From the NCBI RefSeq assembly GCF_004004555.2, contig NZ_SACP01000036.1:1-60436 (forward strand): 60,436 nt of DNA, given 5' to 3'. Shown piece by piece: positions 32,997 to 41,534 of this stretch; positions within the stretch are counted from its first letter, which is position 1, and each line of letters begins with the position of its first letter. The notes beneath the pieces are model-generated. The model did no database searches. It saw nothing but the letters and a program-made list of their open reading frames with translations, and was not told the DNA's origin. The stretch comes from Methylobacterium oryzihabitans (GTDB lineage Bacteria; Pseudomonadota; Alphaproteobacteria; Rhizobiales; Beijerinckiaceae). The translations under genes and the position numbers were made by a program.

Positions 32997-34562
32997 ATGG
33001 CGAAGCGTCCGGTGCTGGCGGCGTGCGTGTTGGCGCTCGGGCTCTCCCTCGGTGCGTGCCAGGACGGCGGCTTCGCCGGGGGCGGCTCGACCAAGCACCT
33101 CACCCCGGTCCCGCCCGCGACCCTGGCGCTGATGTCGACCAAGGGCATGAGCGCGAGCGATCCGATCCTCATCCGGGCCTACAAGAAGGAGGCCGAGATG
33201 GAGGTGTGGAAGCGCGGCACCAGCGGCCAGTACGCCCTGCTCAAGACCTTCCCGATCTGCCGCTGGTCGGGCCAGCTCGGGCCGAAGATCAAGGAGGGCG
33301 ACCGGCAGGCGCCGGAGGGGTTCTACACCATCACCCCGGGGCAGATGAACCCGAACTCCTCGTACTACCTGTCGTTCGACACCGGCTTCCCGAACGCCTT
33401 CGACCGCGCCAACAACCGCACCGGTCGCTACCTGATGGTGCACGGCACCTGCTCGTCGTCGGGCTGCTTCGCGATGACCGACGAGGCGATCTCGGAGATC
33501 TACGCCATCGCCCGCGACGCCTTCAACGGCGGCCAGCGCGGCTTCCAGTTCCAGTCCTATCCGTTCCGCATGACGGCGCAGAACATCGCCAAGTTCCGCC
33601 ACGACCCGCACATGCCGTTCTGGAAGAACCTCAAGGAGGGCTCGGACTACTTCGAGGCCCTGCACGAGGAGCCGCGGGTCGGGGTCTGCGGCACCCACTA
33701 CGTGTTCGGCGGCCAGGACGCCGCCGCCGGCTCGTGCAGCCCGCGGGTCGACACCCTGGTGGCCGAGAAGCGCGTCAAGGACGAGCAGGAGGTCGCCGAC
33801 CTCGTCGCCAAGGGCACCCCGGCGGTGCGGGTGGTCTACCAGGACGGCGGCCAGAACCCGTTCTTCCGCGATCCCGCTCCGTCCTCGGGCGAGACCCAGG
33901 TCGCGGAGGCCCCGGTGCGGCGCCCGGCGCTCGGCATGGTGAGCCGGCCCGAGGCCCTGGCGGCCGGGCCGCAGGAACTCGCCGTCGACGTCAGGGGCAA
34001 GCCGCTGCTGATGGCCGACACCCGCGAGGCGGTGCCCGCCGCCCGGACGGGCAAGCCGACCCCGCTCGCCTTCGCGGCCCCCGCCACCCTGGCGCCGCCG
34101 ATCCCGACCCGGGAGGCGGCCCGGGTGCTCGCCGCGACGAAGCCGTCCACCGCGCCCGAGCCGGTCACGACCGCCTCCGCCGCGCCGGTCGCGGTGGCGA
34201 GCGCCGACGACGACCCGTCCGCCTACCGCAAGATCCTCGGCAACCTGTTCGCGTCCAAGACCGCCGAGACGCCGGCCCCCGCGGTGGTCGCGGCCGCCCC
34301 GGCGGCCGAGCCCGCCGCCCCCGCGCCGCTCGCCGTCACCCGCAAGGTCGCGCCCAGGCCCCATCCGGCGCCGCAGGCCAAGGCGGACCCGGCCAAGGTC
34401 GACGCGGGCAAGGTCGATCCGGGCAAGCCGGCGGCAGCCGCGAAACCCGGCTCCGAAGGCCGCGATGCGGCGAAGCCGGCCGAGGCCGGCAAACGCGCCG
34501 CCGCCTCGCCCCGCCATCAGGTCGCCGGTGCCCCGCAGCCCCGGCCCGACGCCGCCAACTGA
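32997..34562 (+). CDS. YafK/DpaA-like L,D-transpeptidase-fold lipoprotein
   Basis: The 521-residue protein has a lipobox LSLGAC (lipidated Cys21). Its YkuD-type catalytic site is HGTCSSSGCFAMTDE (His149, Cys157). The EGFYTITPGQMNPNSSYYLSFDTGFPNAFD region is characteristic of the YafK subgroup, whose E. coli member DpaA cleaves Braun lipoprotein from peptidoglycan. The last 230 residues are a long Ala/Pro/Lys-rich disordered tail with KVD/KAD repeats, possibly wall-spanning. The enzyme could remodel wall-lipoprotein links; its substrate here is unknown. Confidence 0.86.
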   Translation: MAKRPVLAACVLALGLSLGACQDGGFAGGGSTKHLTPVPPATLALMSTKGMSASDPILIRAYKKEAEMEVWKRGTSGQYALLKTFPICRWSGQLGPKIKEGDRQAPEGFYTITPGQMNPNSSYYLSFDTGFPNAFDRANNRTGRYLMVHGTCSSSGCFAMTDEAISEIYAIARDAFNGGQRGFQFQSYPFRMTAQNIAKFRHDPHMPFWKNLKEGSDYFEALHEEPRVGVCGTHYVFGGQDAAAGSCSPRVDTLVAEKRVKDEQEVADLVAKGTPAVRVVYQDGGQNPFFRDPAPSSGETQVAEAPVRRPALGMVSRPEALAAGPQELAVDVRGKPLLMADTREAVPAARTGKPTPLAFAAPATLAPPIPTREAARVLAATKPSTAPEPVTTASAAPVAVASADDDPSAYRKILGNLFASKTAETPAPAVVAAAPAAEPAAPAPLAVTRKVAPRPHPAPQAKADPAKVDAGKVDPGKPAAAAKPGSEGRDAAKPAEAGKRAAASPRHQVAGAPQPRPDAAN

Positions 34563-34574
34563 CGAGACGCCGGC

Positions 34575-35465
34575 TCAGCCGGAGACCGCCGGCGCGCGCG
34601 TCTCCCGCATCAGCCGCAGCAGGTTCCCGGTCACGGCGTTGGGCGGCGCGCGGTAGACGGCGCTGACGTCGGCGGCCGGCGCCGGATCGGCGAGGGGCCG
34701 GTAGACCGCGCCCGGACCGGCCAGGGCGCCGACCTGCGCCGGAACCAGCGCGACGCCGAGACCCGCCGCCGCGAGGCTGACGAGCGAGGCGGATTCGACC
34801 ACCTGCTGCGTCAGGCGCGGCAGGAAGCCGGCCTCGATGCAGCACCCCCACAGGTAGCGCGCGAACGGCGAGTCGCGCAGGCGCAGCGACAGGTACGGCT
34901 CCCCGGCGAGGTCCGCGAGGGCGACCCTGTCCGCGGCGGCGAGGCGGTGGTCCTGCGGCAGCGCGACGCCGACCGGCTCGGGCCACGCCAGTTCGGCGAC
35001 GAGGTCCGGGTCCTCGGGCGGCCGGCGCAGGAAGCTGATGTCGGTGCGCCGCCCGTGCAGCGCCGCCTGCTGCTCCCCCGGCGGCATCTCGTGCAGCCGC
35101 ACCGTCACCTCGGGATAGCGCAGCCCGTAGGCGCGGATCAGCCGCGCCAGCGGCCCGGTCAGCACCGAGCCGGTCAGGCCGATGTCGAGGGTGCCGCAGA
35201 GGCCGCCGCCGATCGCCCGCGCCTGTTCCGACGCCTGCTCGACCTGGGCCAGGATCGCCCGGGCCTGGTCGAGGAAGGCCGCGCCGGCCTGGGTCAGCGC
35301 CACCCGCCGGCTGGTGCGCACGAACAGCGTCGTGCGCAGTTCGGTCTCGAGATCGCGGATCTGCTGGCTCAGGGGCGGCTGCGACACCCCGAGACGCTCG
35401 GCCGCGGCGGTGAAGCTGAGCGCCTCCGCCACCGCCACGAAGTAGCGCAGGTGGCGAAGCTCCAC
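34575..35465 (-). CDS. LysR family transcriptional regulator
   Basis: The 296-residue LTTR begins MELRHLRYFVAVAEALSFTAAAERLGVSQPPLSQQIRDLE, a textbook N-terminal winged HTH, followed by a type 2 periplasmic-fold effector domain. It is divergent from dctA, with a 139-bp shared promoter that holds a nested dyad (35470-35503). It is therefore the likely regulator of the dctA-amidohydrolase-DUF3830 set. Confidence 0.94.
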   Translation of the reverse strand: MELRHLRYFVAVAEALSFTAAAERLGVSQPPLSQQIRDLETELRTTLFVRTSRRVALTQAGAAFLDQARAILAQVEQASEQARAIGGGLCGTLDIGLTGSVLTGPLARLIRAYGLRYPEVTVRLHEMPPGEQQAALHGRRTDISFLRRPPEDPDLVAELAWPEPVGVALPQDHRLAAADRVALADLAGEPYLSLRLRDSPFARYLWGCCIEAGFLPRLTQQVVESASLVSLAAAGLGVALVPAQVGALAGPGAVYRPLADPAPAADVSAVYRAPPNAVTGNLLRLMRETRAPAVSG

Positions 35466-35469
35466 GACC

Positions 35470-35503
35470 CGGCATCCATAGGTTCGACGAACCGATCATG
35501 CCG
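35470..35503. promoter_or_regulatory. nested dyad, probable LysR operator
   Basis: A perfect inner repeat GGTTCGACGAACC (35481-35493) is framed by CGGCAT (35470-35475) and ATGCCG (35498-35503), with 5- and 4-nt spacers. It overlaps the region just upstream of the lysR start and faces dctA, the usual place for an LTTR recognition site (T-N11-A type dyads). Confidence 0.6.
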
Positions 35504-35604
35504 AACAAAATATTGGACGTCTAGGTAACGCCGACCCAGAGTGTGCCGGTTCACCCTGCGTCGCCTCCGGCGAGCGCGGCCGCCGCAGCCGGGATGCACA
35601 CGCG

Positions 35605-36906
35605 ATGCCACGCTTCTTCACGACCCTGTTCGGCCAGGTGGTGGTGGCGCTGGTGCTCGGCGTCGCCCTCGGCGTGCTGGCGCCGGGCTTCGCGGTGGCG
35701 CTCAAGCCGCTGGGCGACGGCTTCATCAAGCTCATCAAGATGGTGATCGCGCCCCTGGTGTTCGGGGTCGTGGTCCACGGCATCGTCGGGGCCGGCGACC
35801 TGCGCAAGGTCGGCCGGGTCGGACTCAAGTCGCTGATCTACTTCGAGGCGGTGACCACCCTCGCCCTCGTCCTCGGCATCGTGCTGGCCTACGTCGTGCG
35901 GCCGGGCGTCGGCATGAACATCGACCCGGCCAGCCTCGATGCCAAGGCGATCGCCGGCTACACCGCCAATGTCGGGCAGGTCACCAACACCGTCGAGTTC
36001 CTGCTCAAGCTGATCCCGACCACGGTGGTCGATGCCTTCGCCAAGGGCGACATCCTCCAGGTCCTGCTGATCGCGATCCTGTTCGGGGCCGGCCTCGCCC
36101 TGCTCGGCGAGAGCGGGCGGCCCCTGGCGCAGTCGATCGACCGGATCACCACGGTCCTGTTCAAGGTCATCGGCTTCGTCGTGCGGCTGGCGCCGCTGGG
36201 CGTGCTCGGGGCGGTCGCGTTCACGGTCGGGCGCTACGGCGTCGGCTCGCTCGCCCAGCTCGGCGCCCTGGTCGCCCTGTTCTATGCCGGCGTCGCGCTC
36301 TTCGTGTTCGGGGTGCTCGGGCTGATCCTGCGCCTCGCCGGCTTCAGCCTCGTCAAGCTGCTGGCCTACCTGCGCGAGGAACTGACGGTGGTGGCCGGCA
36401 CCGCCTCCTCCGACAGCGTGCTGCCGCAGGTGATGCGCAAGCTCGAAGCCCTCGGGATCAGGGATTCGACCGTCGGCCTCGTCATCCCGACCGGCTACTC
36501 CTTCAACCTCGACGCCTTCTCGCTCTATCTCACCCTCGCCACGGTGTTCATCGCCCAGGCGACCAACACGCCGCTCGCCTTCGGCGACCTGATGCTGATC
36601 CTCGGCATCTCGCTCCTGACCTCGAAGGGCGCCCACGGCATCCCGGGCTCGGCGATCGTGGTTCTCGCCGCGACGCTCTCGGCGGTGCCGGCGATTCCCG
36701 TCATCGGCCTCGTGCTGGTGCTGTCGGTCGACTGGTTCGTCGGCATCGCCCGGGCGCTCGGCAACCTCGTCGGCAACTGCGTCGCCACGGTGGTGATCGC
36801 CGCCTGGGAGGGCGACATCGACCGCGAGCAGGCCCGCCGGGTGCTCGACGGCGAGGCCGGCACCTCGACCGAGGCCGTGCTCGCCGCGCCGGCCCGCGAC
36901 CGCTGA
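35605..36906 (+). CDS. dctA: C4-dicarboxylate/H+ symporter (DctA family)
   Basis: The 433-residue SLC1-type carrier has eight helices and two hairpins. Family marks are KPLGDGFIKLIKMVIAPLVFG, the HP1 TASSDSVLPQVM motif, GYSFNLDAFSLYLTLA in TM7 and TSKGAHGIPGSAIVVLAA in HP2. DctA takes up succinate, fumarate, malate and sometimes orotate. The linkage to an M20 amidohydrolase suggests a substrate related to that enzyme. Confidence 0.94.
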   Translation: MPRFFTTLFGQVVVALVLGVALGVLAPGFAVALKPLGDGFIKLIKMVIAPLVFGVVVHGIVGAGDLRKVGRVGLKSLIYFEAVTTLALVLGIVLAYVVRPGVGMNIDPASLDAKAIAGYTANVGQVTNTVEFLLKLIPTTVVDAFAKGDILQVLLIAILFGAGLALLGESGRPLAQSIDRITTVLFKVIGFVVRLAPLGVLGAVAFTVGRYGVGSLAQLGALVALFYAGVALFVFGVLGLILRLAGFSLVKLLAYLREELTVVAGTASSDSVLPQVMRKLEALGIRDSTVGLVIPTGYSFNLDAFSLYLTLATVFIAQATNTPLAFGDLMLILGISLLTSKGAHGIPGSAIVVLAATLSAVPAIPVIGLVLVLSVDWFVGIARALGNLVGNCVATVVIAAWEGDIDREQARRVLDGEAGTSTEAVLAAPARDR

Positions 36907-36922
36907 TCGAGGAGAGACCCCG

Positions 36923-38158
36923 ATGACGTGCGTTCCGCCCGAGGCCGGCGAGGCCGTGATGCGCCGGCTCGACGCCCTGGCGCGGTTCAGCGCCGATCCC
37001 GGCGCCCTGACCCGGCTCTACCTCACCCCCGCCCACCGGGAGGCGGCCGTCCAGGTCGCGGCCTGGATGCAGGAGGCCGGGATGCGGACCTCCCTCGACG
37101 CCGCCGGCACGGTGGTCGGCCGCTACGAGGCGCGCGAGCCCGGCGCGCGCACGCTGCTGATCGGCTCGCACATCGACACCATCCGGGATGCCGGCCGCTA
37201 CGACGGCACCCTCGGGGTCGTGGCCGGCATCGCCGCGGTGGCGGAGCTGAACGCCCGCGGCGAACGGCTGCCCTTCGCGATCGAGGTCCTGGCCTTCGGC
37301 GACGAGGAGGGCGTGCGCTTTCCCGTCACCCTGACCTCGTCGCGGGCGCTCGCCGGCACCGTGGCGCCGGACGCCCTCGACGCCCGCGACGGCGACGGGA
37401 TCGGCCTGCGCGAGGCGCTCGCGGCGTTCGGCGGCGACCCGGACGGCCTGCCGGCCCTGGCGCGGGCGCCGGACGCGATCCTCGGCTACCTCGAAGTGCA
37501 TATCGAGCAGGGGCCGGTGCTGGAGGCCGAGGGCCTGCCGGTCGGGATCGTCACCGCCATCGCGGGGGCGAGCCGCTTCACCGTGACGGTCACCGGGCAG
37601 GCCGGCCATGCCGGCACGGTGCCGATGCGCCTGCGCCGCGACGCCGTCGCCGCCGCCGCCGAGATGGTGCTCGCCGCCGAGGCGGTGGCGGGCGAGACGC
37701 CGGACCTCGTCGCGACGGTCGGGGTCGTCGCGGTGCCGCAGGGGGCGGTCAACGTCGTGGCCGGGGAGGTGCGCTTCACCCTCGACGTGCGCAGCCCGAG
37801 CGACGCCGTGCGCCGCGCCGCCCTCGACGATCTGATGCAGCGTTTCGCCGCCATCGCGGCGCGGCGCGGCGTCGGCCTCGCGGTGGCGCGGGGCTACGAC
37901 GCGCCCGCCGCGGCCTGCGCGCCGTGGTTGCAGCAAGCCCTCGCCGAGGGGGCGACGCGGCTCGGCCTGCGCCCATTCCTGCTGCCGAGCGGGGCCGGCC
38001 ATGACGGTCTGGCCCTGGCGTCCCTGTGCCCGATCGGCATGGTGTTCGTGCGCTGCGCCGGCGGCATCAGCCATTCCCCGGCCGAATCGATCACGGCGGC
38101 GGATGCCGGCGTGGCGGTGCGCCTCCTCGTCGACGTCCTGCGCCATCTGGCGCCGTGA
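36923..38158 (+). CDS. M20 family amidohydrolase (allantoate/N-carbamoyl amino acid type)
   Basis: The 411-residue Zn-dependent enzyme has metal-site motifs GSHIDTIRDAGRYDGTLG, FGDEEGVRFP and HIEQGPVLEAEGLPVG, plus the dimerisation-domain motif GQAGHAGTVPM and a late SGAGHDGLALA and HSPAESI. These are the AllC/HyuC/beta-ureidopropionase features. It is 16 nt after dctA and 27 nt before a DUF3830 gene, an arrangement consistent with one operon. Allantoate and N-carbamoyl amino acids are both possible substrates. A 124-bp segment (37228-37351) is repeated exactly at the window end. Confidence 0.92.
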   Translation: MTCVPPEAGEAVMRRLDALARFSADPGALTRLYLTPAHREAAVQVAAWMQEAGMRTSLDAAGTVVGRYEAREPGARTLLIGSHIDTIRDAGRYDGTLGVVAGIAAVAELNARGERLPFAIEVLAFGDEEGVRFPVTLTSSRALAGTVAPDALDARDGDGIGLREALAAFGGDPDGLPALARAPDAILGYLEVHIEQGPVLEAEGLPVGIVTAIAGASRFTVTVTGQAGHAGTVPMRLRRDAVAAAAEMVLAAEAVAGETPDLVATVGVVAVPQGAVNVVAGEVRFTLDVRSPSDAVRRAALDDLMQRFAAIAARRGVGLAVARGYDAPAAACAPWLQQALAEGATRLGLRPFLLPSGAGHDGLALASLCPIGMVFVRCAGGISHSPAESITAADAGVAVRLLVDVLRHLAP

Positions 38159-38185
38159 TCCGCTTCCCCAACCCAGGAGACCCCG

Positions 38186-38599
38186 ATGCAGGAATTGAAG
38201 ATCAAGGCCGGCCCCTACGACCTGATGGGCCGCCTGGAGATGGAGAAGGCGCCGCAGACCTGCGCCGCCTTCCTGAACGCCCTGCCGTTCGTCAGCGAGA
38301 TCGTCCACGTCCGCTGGAGCGGCGAGGGCGTGTGGATGCCCCTCGGCGACCTCGATTTCGGCGTCGGCTACGAGAACCACACCAGCTACCCGGCCCCGGG
38401 CCAGATGATCCTGTATCCGGGCGGGATCAGCGAGACCGAGATCCTGCTCGCCTATGGCGGCGTGCACTTCGCCAGCAAGGTCGGGCAGCTCGCCGGCAAC
38501 CACTTCCTCACCATCACCCAGGGCATCGAGCACGTCTACGACCTCGGCCGCATGACCCTGTACAAGGGCGCGCAGCCGATCCGGTTCGAGCAGCCCTAA
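38186..38599 (+). CDS. DUF3830 (cyclophilin-like fold) protein
   Basis: The 137-residue protein shows the DUF3830 pattern: APQTCAAFLNALPFVSEIVHVRWSGEGVW, PGQMILYPGGISETEILLAYG and HFLTITQGIEHVYDLGR. The family has a cyclophilin-like beta barrel of unknown activity and is often found beside amidohydrolases and transporters. GGAGA precedes ATG 38186. It is likely the last gene of the dctA operon. Confidence 0.85.
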   Translation: MQELKIKAGPYDLMGRLEMEKAPQTCAAFLNALPFVSEIVHVRWSGEGVWMPLGDLDFGVGYENHTSYPAPGQMILYPGGISETEILLAYGGVHFASKVGQLAGNHFLTITQGIEHVYDLGRMTLYKGAQPIRFEQP

Positions 38600-38653
38600 A
38601 TAGAAACTCGCTGCAAACGACTGATTTTGCAGTCGAAATTTTAAGCGCGGGAT

Positions 38654-38804
38654 CCCCTCTCCCGGGTGGGAGAGGGGTAGGGGTGAGGGTGGCTCGGGTT
38701 CCGTAAGTTGCACCGAGCGTCGAGCTGCGCAGCTCGACCCTTTGCGCTTTCTTCTGAACCGTCTCCACCCTCACCCCCGACCCCTCTCCCACTCGGGAGA
38801 GGGG
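38654..38804. repeat. 151-bp near-perfect long palindrome
   Basis: The left arm is built on CCCCTCTCCCGGGTGGGAGA and GGGGTAGGGGTGAGGGTG, the right arm on CACCCTCACCCCCGACCCC and CTCCCACTCGGGAGAGGGG. The centre is the perfect 20-bp palindrome GTCGAGCTGCGCAGCTCGAC (38719-38738). Such CCCTCTCCC/GGGAGAGGG elements recur between genes in many GC-rich proteobacteria. It could fold as a large cruciform or terminator. Confidence 0.8.
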
Positions 38805-38903
38805 AGCCGCGCCAAGACAAAAACTGTCTTCGATGGCTGTAACGGGTGCAGAAATTCCGCGATCCCGTTTCATCCGCAAGGGACGGCCATGCCGGTGAGC
38901 AAC

Positions 38904-38943
38904 TGATACGAAATCCGGAAGATCGCTTCCGGATTTCGTATCA
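38904..38943. other. perfect 18-bp stem-loop
   Basis: TGATACGAAATCCGGAAG (38904-38921) and CTTCCGGATTTCGTATCA (38926-38943) pair exactly around the loop ATCG. It is much more AT-rich than its neighbours. No T-tract follows. A fragment of it (TACGAAATCCGGAA) looks like a dispersed repeat unit, but only one copy was seen here. Confidence 0.8.
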
Positions 38944-39360
38944 TCGGCCCGCGCGGCGCTTGAGCGAAGCCGATTTTCGCATCGCGAAAGCGACCGCTTG
39001 CGGTCGCCTGAAGCGATCCATCGAAAATCGTATGAGGCCCGCCGCGGCCCGGCGGCGCCCCCGTCCGTGGGGGCGAGACCGAGCCGGGCCGAGGTACGGA
39101 AAAGATCTTTTCCGCCCCGCGCCCCGATGCGATCCGGGCAAGTCGCCGCCTCGGGGGCCGCCGGCGCGGGAGGAGAAAACCGGCCGGCCGCATCATATCT
39201 CCGGCGCTCCCGGGTGGCGCGAAAGCCACCCGATCCCCGGCGGTTCGCACAAAACCGTGCGGAAGTGGTTTCACTACTTGTGGTTCGCCTTGTTTTCCGT
39301 TGCTTCCCTAACTACACAGGCGCGGCTCAGCACCTTCCAACTCACCGGGGGCCGTCGCGC

Positions 39361-39930
39361 ATGGACGAGAACAGCACAAAGCCGGATCAGTTCGCTACGC
39401 TCACCACCGACATCATTGCGGCCTATGTCGGCCACAACAACGTGCAGGCGAGCGATCTTCCGAGGCTCATCGCCGACGTCTTCGCGGCGCTGAAGGCCGC
39501 GGCGGACCCGAAGCCGGCGGTGGCCGCTCCGGCACGGGCGACGCCGTCCGAGATCCGCCGGTCGATCACCCACGACGTTCTGATCAGCTTCGAGGACGGC
39601 AAGCCCTACAAGACCCTGCGCCGGCACCTGACCCTGCGCGGACTGACCCCGGAGGCCTACCGCCAGAAATGGGGCCTGCCGGTCGATTACCCGATGACCT
39701 CGGCGAGCTATTCCAAGCAGCGCTCCGAACTGGCCCAGACCCTCGGCCTCGGGCAGCAGCGCCGCCGCTCCCTGCGGACCGTGACCGAGGCCGCCGACGA
39801 GGCGTCCGGGTCGGACGGAGCGGGTTTCGAGGCCGAGGTCGGCGCGGCTCCGGAAGCCGAGGCCTCCGAGGCGCCCGCGGCCCGGCCCCCCCGCCGCGGC
39901 GGCCGCAAGGCGGCGGCGCGGGCGGAGTGA
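39361..39930 (+). CDS. mucR: MucR/Ros family transcriptional regulator lacking zinc ligands
   Basis: The 189-residue regulator starts at ATG 39361. The Ros/MucR DNA-binding core is clear: DVLISFEDGKPYKTLRRHLTLRGLTPEAYRQKWGLPVDYPMTS. Where zinc-binding members have Cys (VCLEDGK), this one has Ser (ISFEDGK), and the second His after RRHL is absent. Zinc-free Ros homologues that fold without metal are known from Mesorhizobium loti. The C-terminal 65 residues are Ala/Glu/Arg-rich and probably disordered. MucR proteins control exopolysaccharide, motility and symbiosis genes in alphaproteobacteria. Confidence 0.9.
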   Translation: MDENSTKPDQFATLTTDIIAAYVGHNNVQASDLPRLIADVFAALKAAADPKPAVAAPARATPSEIRRSITHDVLISFEDGKPYKTLRRHLTLRGLTPEAYRQKWGLPVDYPMTSASYSKQRSELAQTLGLGQQRRRSLRTVTEAADEASGSDGAGFEAEVGAAPEAEASEAPAARPPRRGGRKAAARAE

Positions 39931-39947
39931 AACCCGTCCGCAAGACG

Positions 39948-39979
39948 AGCGCCGCCCGCGGTCGGACCGGGGCGGCGCT
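39948..39979 (+). terminator. 10-bp hairpin after mucR
   Basis: AGCGCCGCCC (39948-39957) and GGGCGGCGCT (39970-39979) pair perfectly, 18 nt after the mucR stop, followed by GCCTTG. It is a plausible weak terminator between the converging mucR and phoH genes. Confidence 0.5.
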
Positions 39980-40131
39980 GCCTTGAAAGACGATCCGGTG
40001 GACGGAGCGGTCTCCGCTCCGGCCGGCCCCAAGCAGGTTCCGCGAAAGTGGCTGCGGCTTCTGCGAGGACAGACCTGCGGCACGACGACGAGCCGAGCGG
40101 ACGAAGCGTCGGCCCGTCGACGCGCGTCTGC

Positions 40132-40848
40132 CTAGAGTCGCGCCTCCTCGAAGGCCCTGACCCATTCCGCGCAGATGCCCGAGCGCACGATGTCGTCGAG
40201 GCCGAACTCGACGATCGGGATCGGCATCATCCGGCTCTTCACGAGGTGGATCACCGTGCGCAGGCCCGAGGTCTCGCGCAGGTCGGTCTGCGACACGTCG
40301 CCGTTGATGATGACCTGGGTGTCGTCGCCGATCCGGGTCAGAAACATCTTGATCTCGGCCGGGGTGGTGTTCTGGGCCTCGTCGAGGATCACGAGGCAGT
40401 TCTTGAAGGTGCGGCCGCGCATCACCTCGAACGGCACCACCTCGATGTCGCCGGCCTTGACCGCGATGTCGAAGGCGCCGGCCCCCATCCGCTCCTTCAT
40501 GGTCTCGGTGAGCGGCGCGACCCAGGGGGCGATCTTCTCCTCGAGGCTGCCGGGGAAGTAACCGAGCGAGCGGCCCGAGGGAACGTTGGGTCGGGTGATG
40601 ACGACCTTGGCGATGCGGCGCTGGCGCAACTGGTCGGCGGCGCGGGTTCCGGCGATGTAGGTCTTGCCGGTGCCGGCCGGGCCGAGCACGATGACTTGAC
40701 TGTGGGATCCGAGGGCTTCGAGATACTCGGCCTGCTTGGCCGTGATCGGCTGAATCGGCGGCGGGTTGCGTTCTTCCTCGAACCGGGTGCGGTGGACCCG
40801 GATCGATCGGTCTTCGACCAGCTCAAGTCGTGCGCGTCGTCTCTTCAT
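40132..40848 (-). CDS. phoH: PhoH family ATPase
   Basis: The 238-residue protein has Walker A GPAGTGKTY (56-64), VITRPNVPSGRSLGYFPGSLEEK, Walker B LVILDEAQNTTPAEIKMFLTRIG and NGDVSQTDL. These define the PhoH RNA helicase-like ATPase domain. It lacks the N-terminal domain of longer PhoL proteins, so it is a short PhoH. The family is linked to RNA metabolism and phosphate stress. Confidence 0.93.
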   Translation of the reverse strand: MKRRRARLELVEDRSIRVHRTRFEEERNPPPIQPITAKQAEYLEALGSHSQVIVLGPAGTGKTYIAGTRAADQLRQRRIAKVVITRPNVPSGRSLGYFPGSLEEKIAPWVAPLTETMKERMGAGAFDIAVKAGDIEVVPFEVMRGRTFKNCLVILDEAQNTTPAEIKMFLTRIGDDTQVIINGDVSQTDLRETSGLRTVIHLVKSRMMPIPIVEFGLDDIVRSGICAEWVRAFEEARL

Positions 40849-41295
40849 GGATCAACACTCCCACTGGACTTGTGGTGCCGATTTTCGTGTGCCCTCTCGT
40901 GTCCCATGACTCCTTTGTTCTTGAACGATTCAACCGCCTGACCCTGTGCCGGTTCCAGGACCGGCCGATGCGATGGTGGACAAGTCCATCACGATCGGGG
41001 GTCAGGGTAGGTCGCCGCCGCACAACGGACAATTACCGCGTTGCACCAATGCCGCGACGATCCCGCGGCTACGATGACGCAGGGCGGAAGTGTGGCCCAA
41101 AGCGCACAGGAGGGCGCAGAGCGTTGCAGAAAGCGCACGGTCGCCACCCGAACGACCGTTCGGTCGCGGCCGGGCCGAAATGTGGCGCATCTGCGGCAAC
41201 AACGAAGGATGTCTTAACTCAGAGGCAGGAACGTTCCTTGACGGCGCTGCCATTCCGGCGGCACGGTCGTTCCAGCCCAGAAACAGAGAACAACG
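40849..41295. other. 447-bp gap between phoH and a Pmp3-like gene
   Basis: This divergent gap must hold both promoters. It contains CCGAACGACCGTTCGG (41147-41162, 6-bp arms), the palindrome GGAACGTTCC near 41228, and two copies of AAAGCGCAC about 30 bp apart (near 41098 and 41129). No coding frame is convincing and no terminator is seen. Confidence 0.5.
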
Positions 41296-41493
41296 ATGAG
41301 CACGGTGGCTGTCGTGTTGCCATGGCTCGCCCTGATGCAACGGAACCGGCCGGTCCAGGCCCTGATGTGCTTCCTGCTGCAGATCACCGTCATCGGCTGG
41401 CCGCCGGGGGCGCTGTGGGCGGTGACGGTCGTGCACTACGACAACCACCGGCGCCGCACGAGCCGTATGCGCCGGCTCGTGGGGCATCGTTGA
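41296..41493 (+). CDS. Pmp3/YqaE-like small membrane protein
   Basis: The 65-residue protein starts at ATG 41296 and has two hydrophobic spans, VAVVLPWLALMQ and ALMCFLLQITVIGWPPGALWAVTVV, with the GWxPgaiwA-type turn of Pmp3/YqaE proteins and a basic tail. The family contributes to membrane potential and stress tolerance. The N-terminal half is more diverged than in classic members. Confidence 0.7.
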   Translation: MSTVAVVLPWLALMQRNRPVQALMCFLLQITVIGWPPGALWAVTVVHYDNHRRRTSRMRRLVGHR

Positions 41494-41499
41494 GGCATC

Positions 41500-41519
41500 G
41501 TGCCGGCCATAGCCGGCAC
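41500..41519. terminator. 8-bp hairpin between converging genes
   Basis: GTGCCGGC (41500-41507) and GCCGGCAC (41512-41519) pair around CATA between the Pmp3-like gene and the uvrD end. It is a possible terminator without a T-run. Confidence 0.45.
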
Positions 41520-41534
41520 CGGCTGGCGCCGGCG

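Larger units (their letters stand above)
38600..39360. other. 761-bp palindrome-rich intergenic region
   Basis: No gene is supported; long overlapping frames here are low-complexity products of the repeats. The region contains a 151-bp long palindrome (38654-38804), a perfect 18-bp stem-loop (38904-38943), a GCGACCGC hairpin (38989-39006) and the perfect palindrome GGAAAAGATCTTTTCC near 39098. The last 100 bp, more AT-rich, probably hold the mucR promoter. Confidence 0.75.

Noticed and set aside
38870..39274. 134-codon minus-strand frame in the mucR upstream gap
   Set aside because: It translates hairpin and repeat sequence, lacks a ribosome site and shows no family features.
41228..41254. 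Possible EcfG-type promoter (GGAAC with a downstream CGTT) before the Pmp3-like gene
   Set aside because: GGAAC at about 41228 is not followed by CGTT at the required 16-17 bp spacing.
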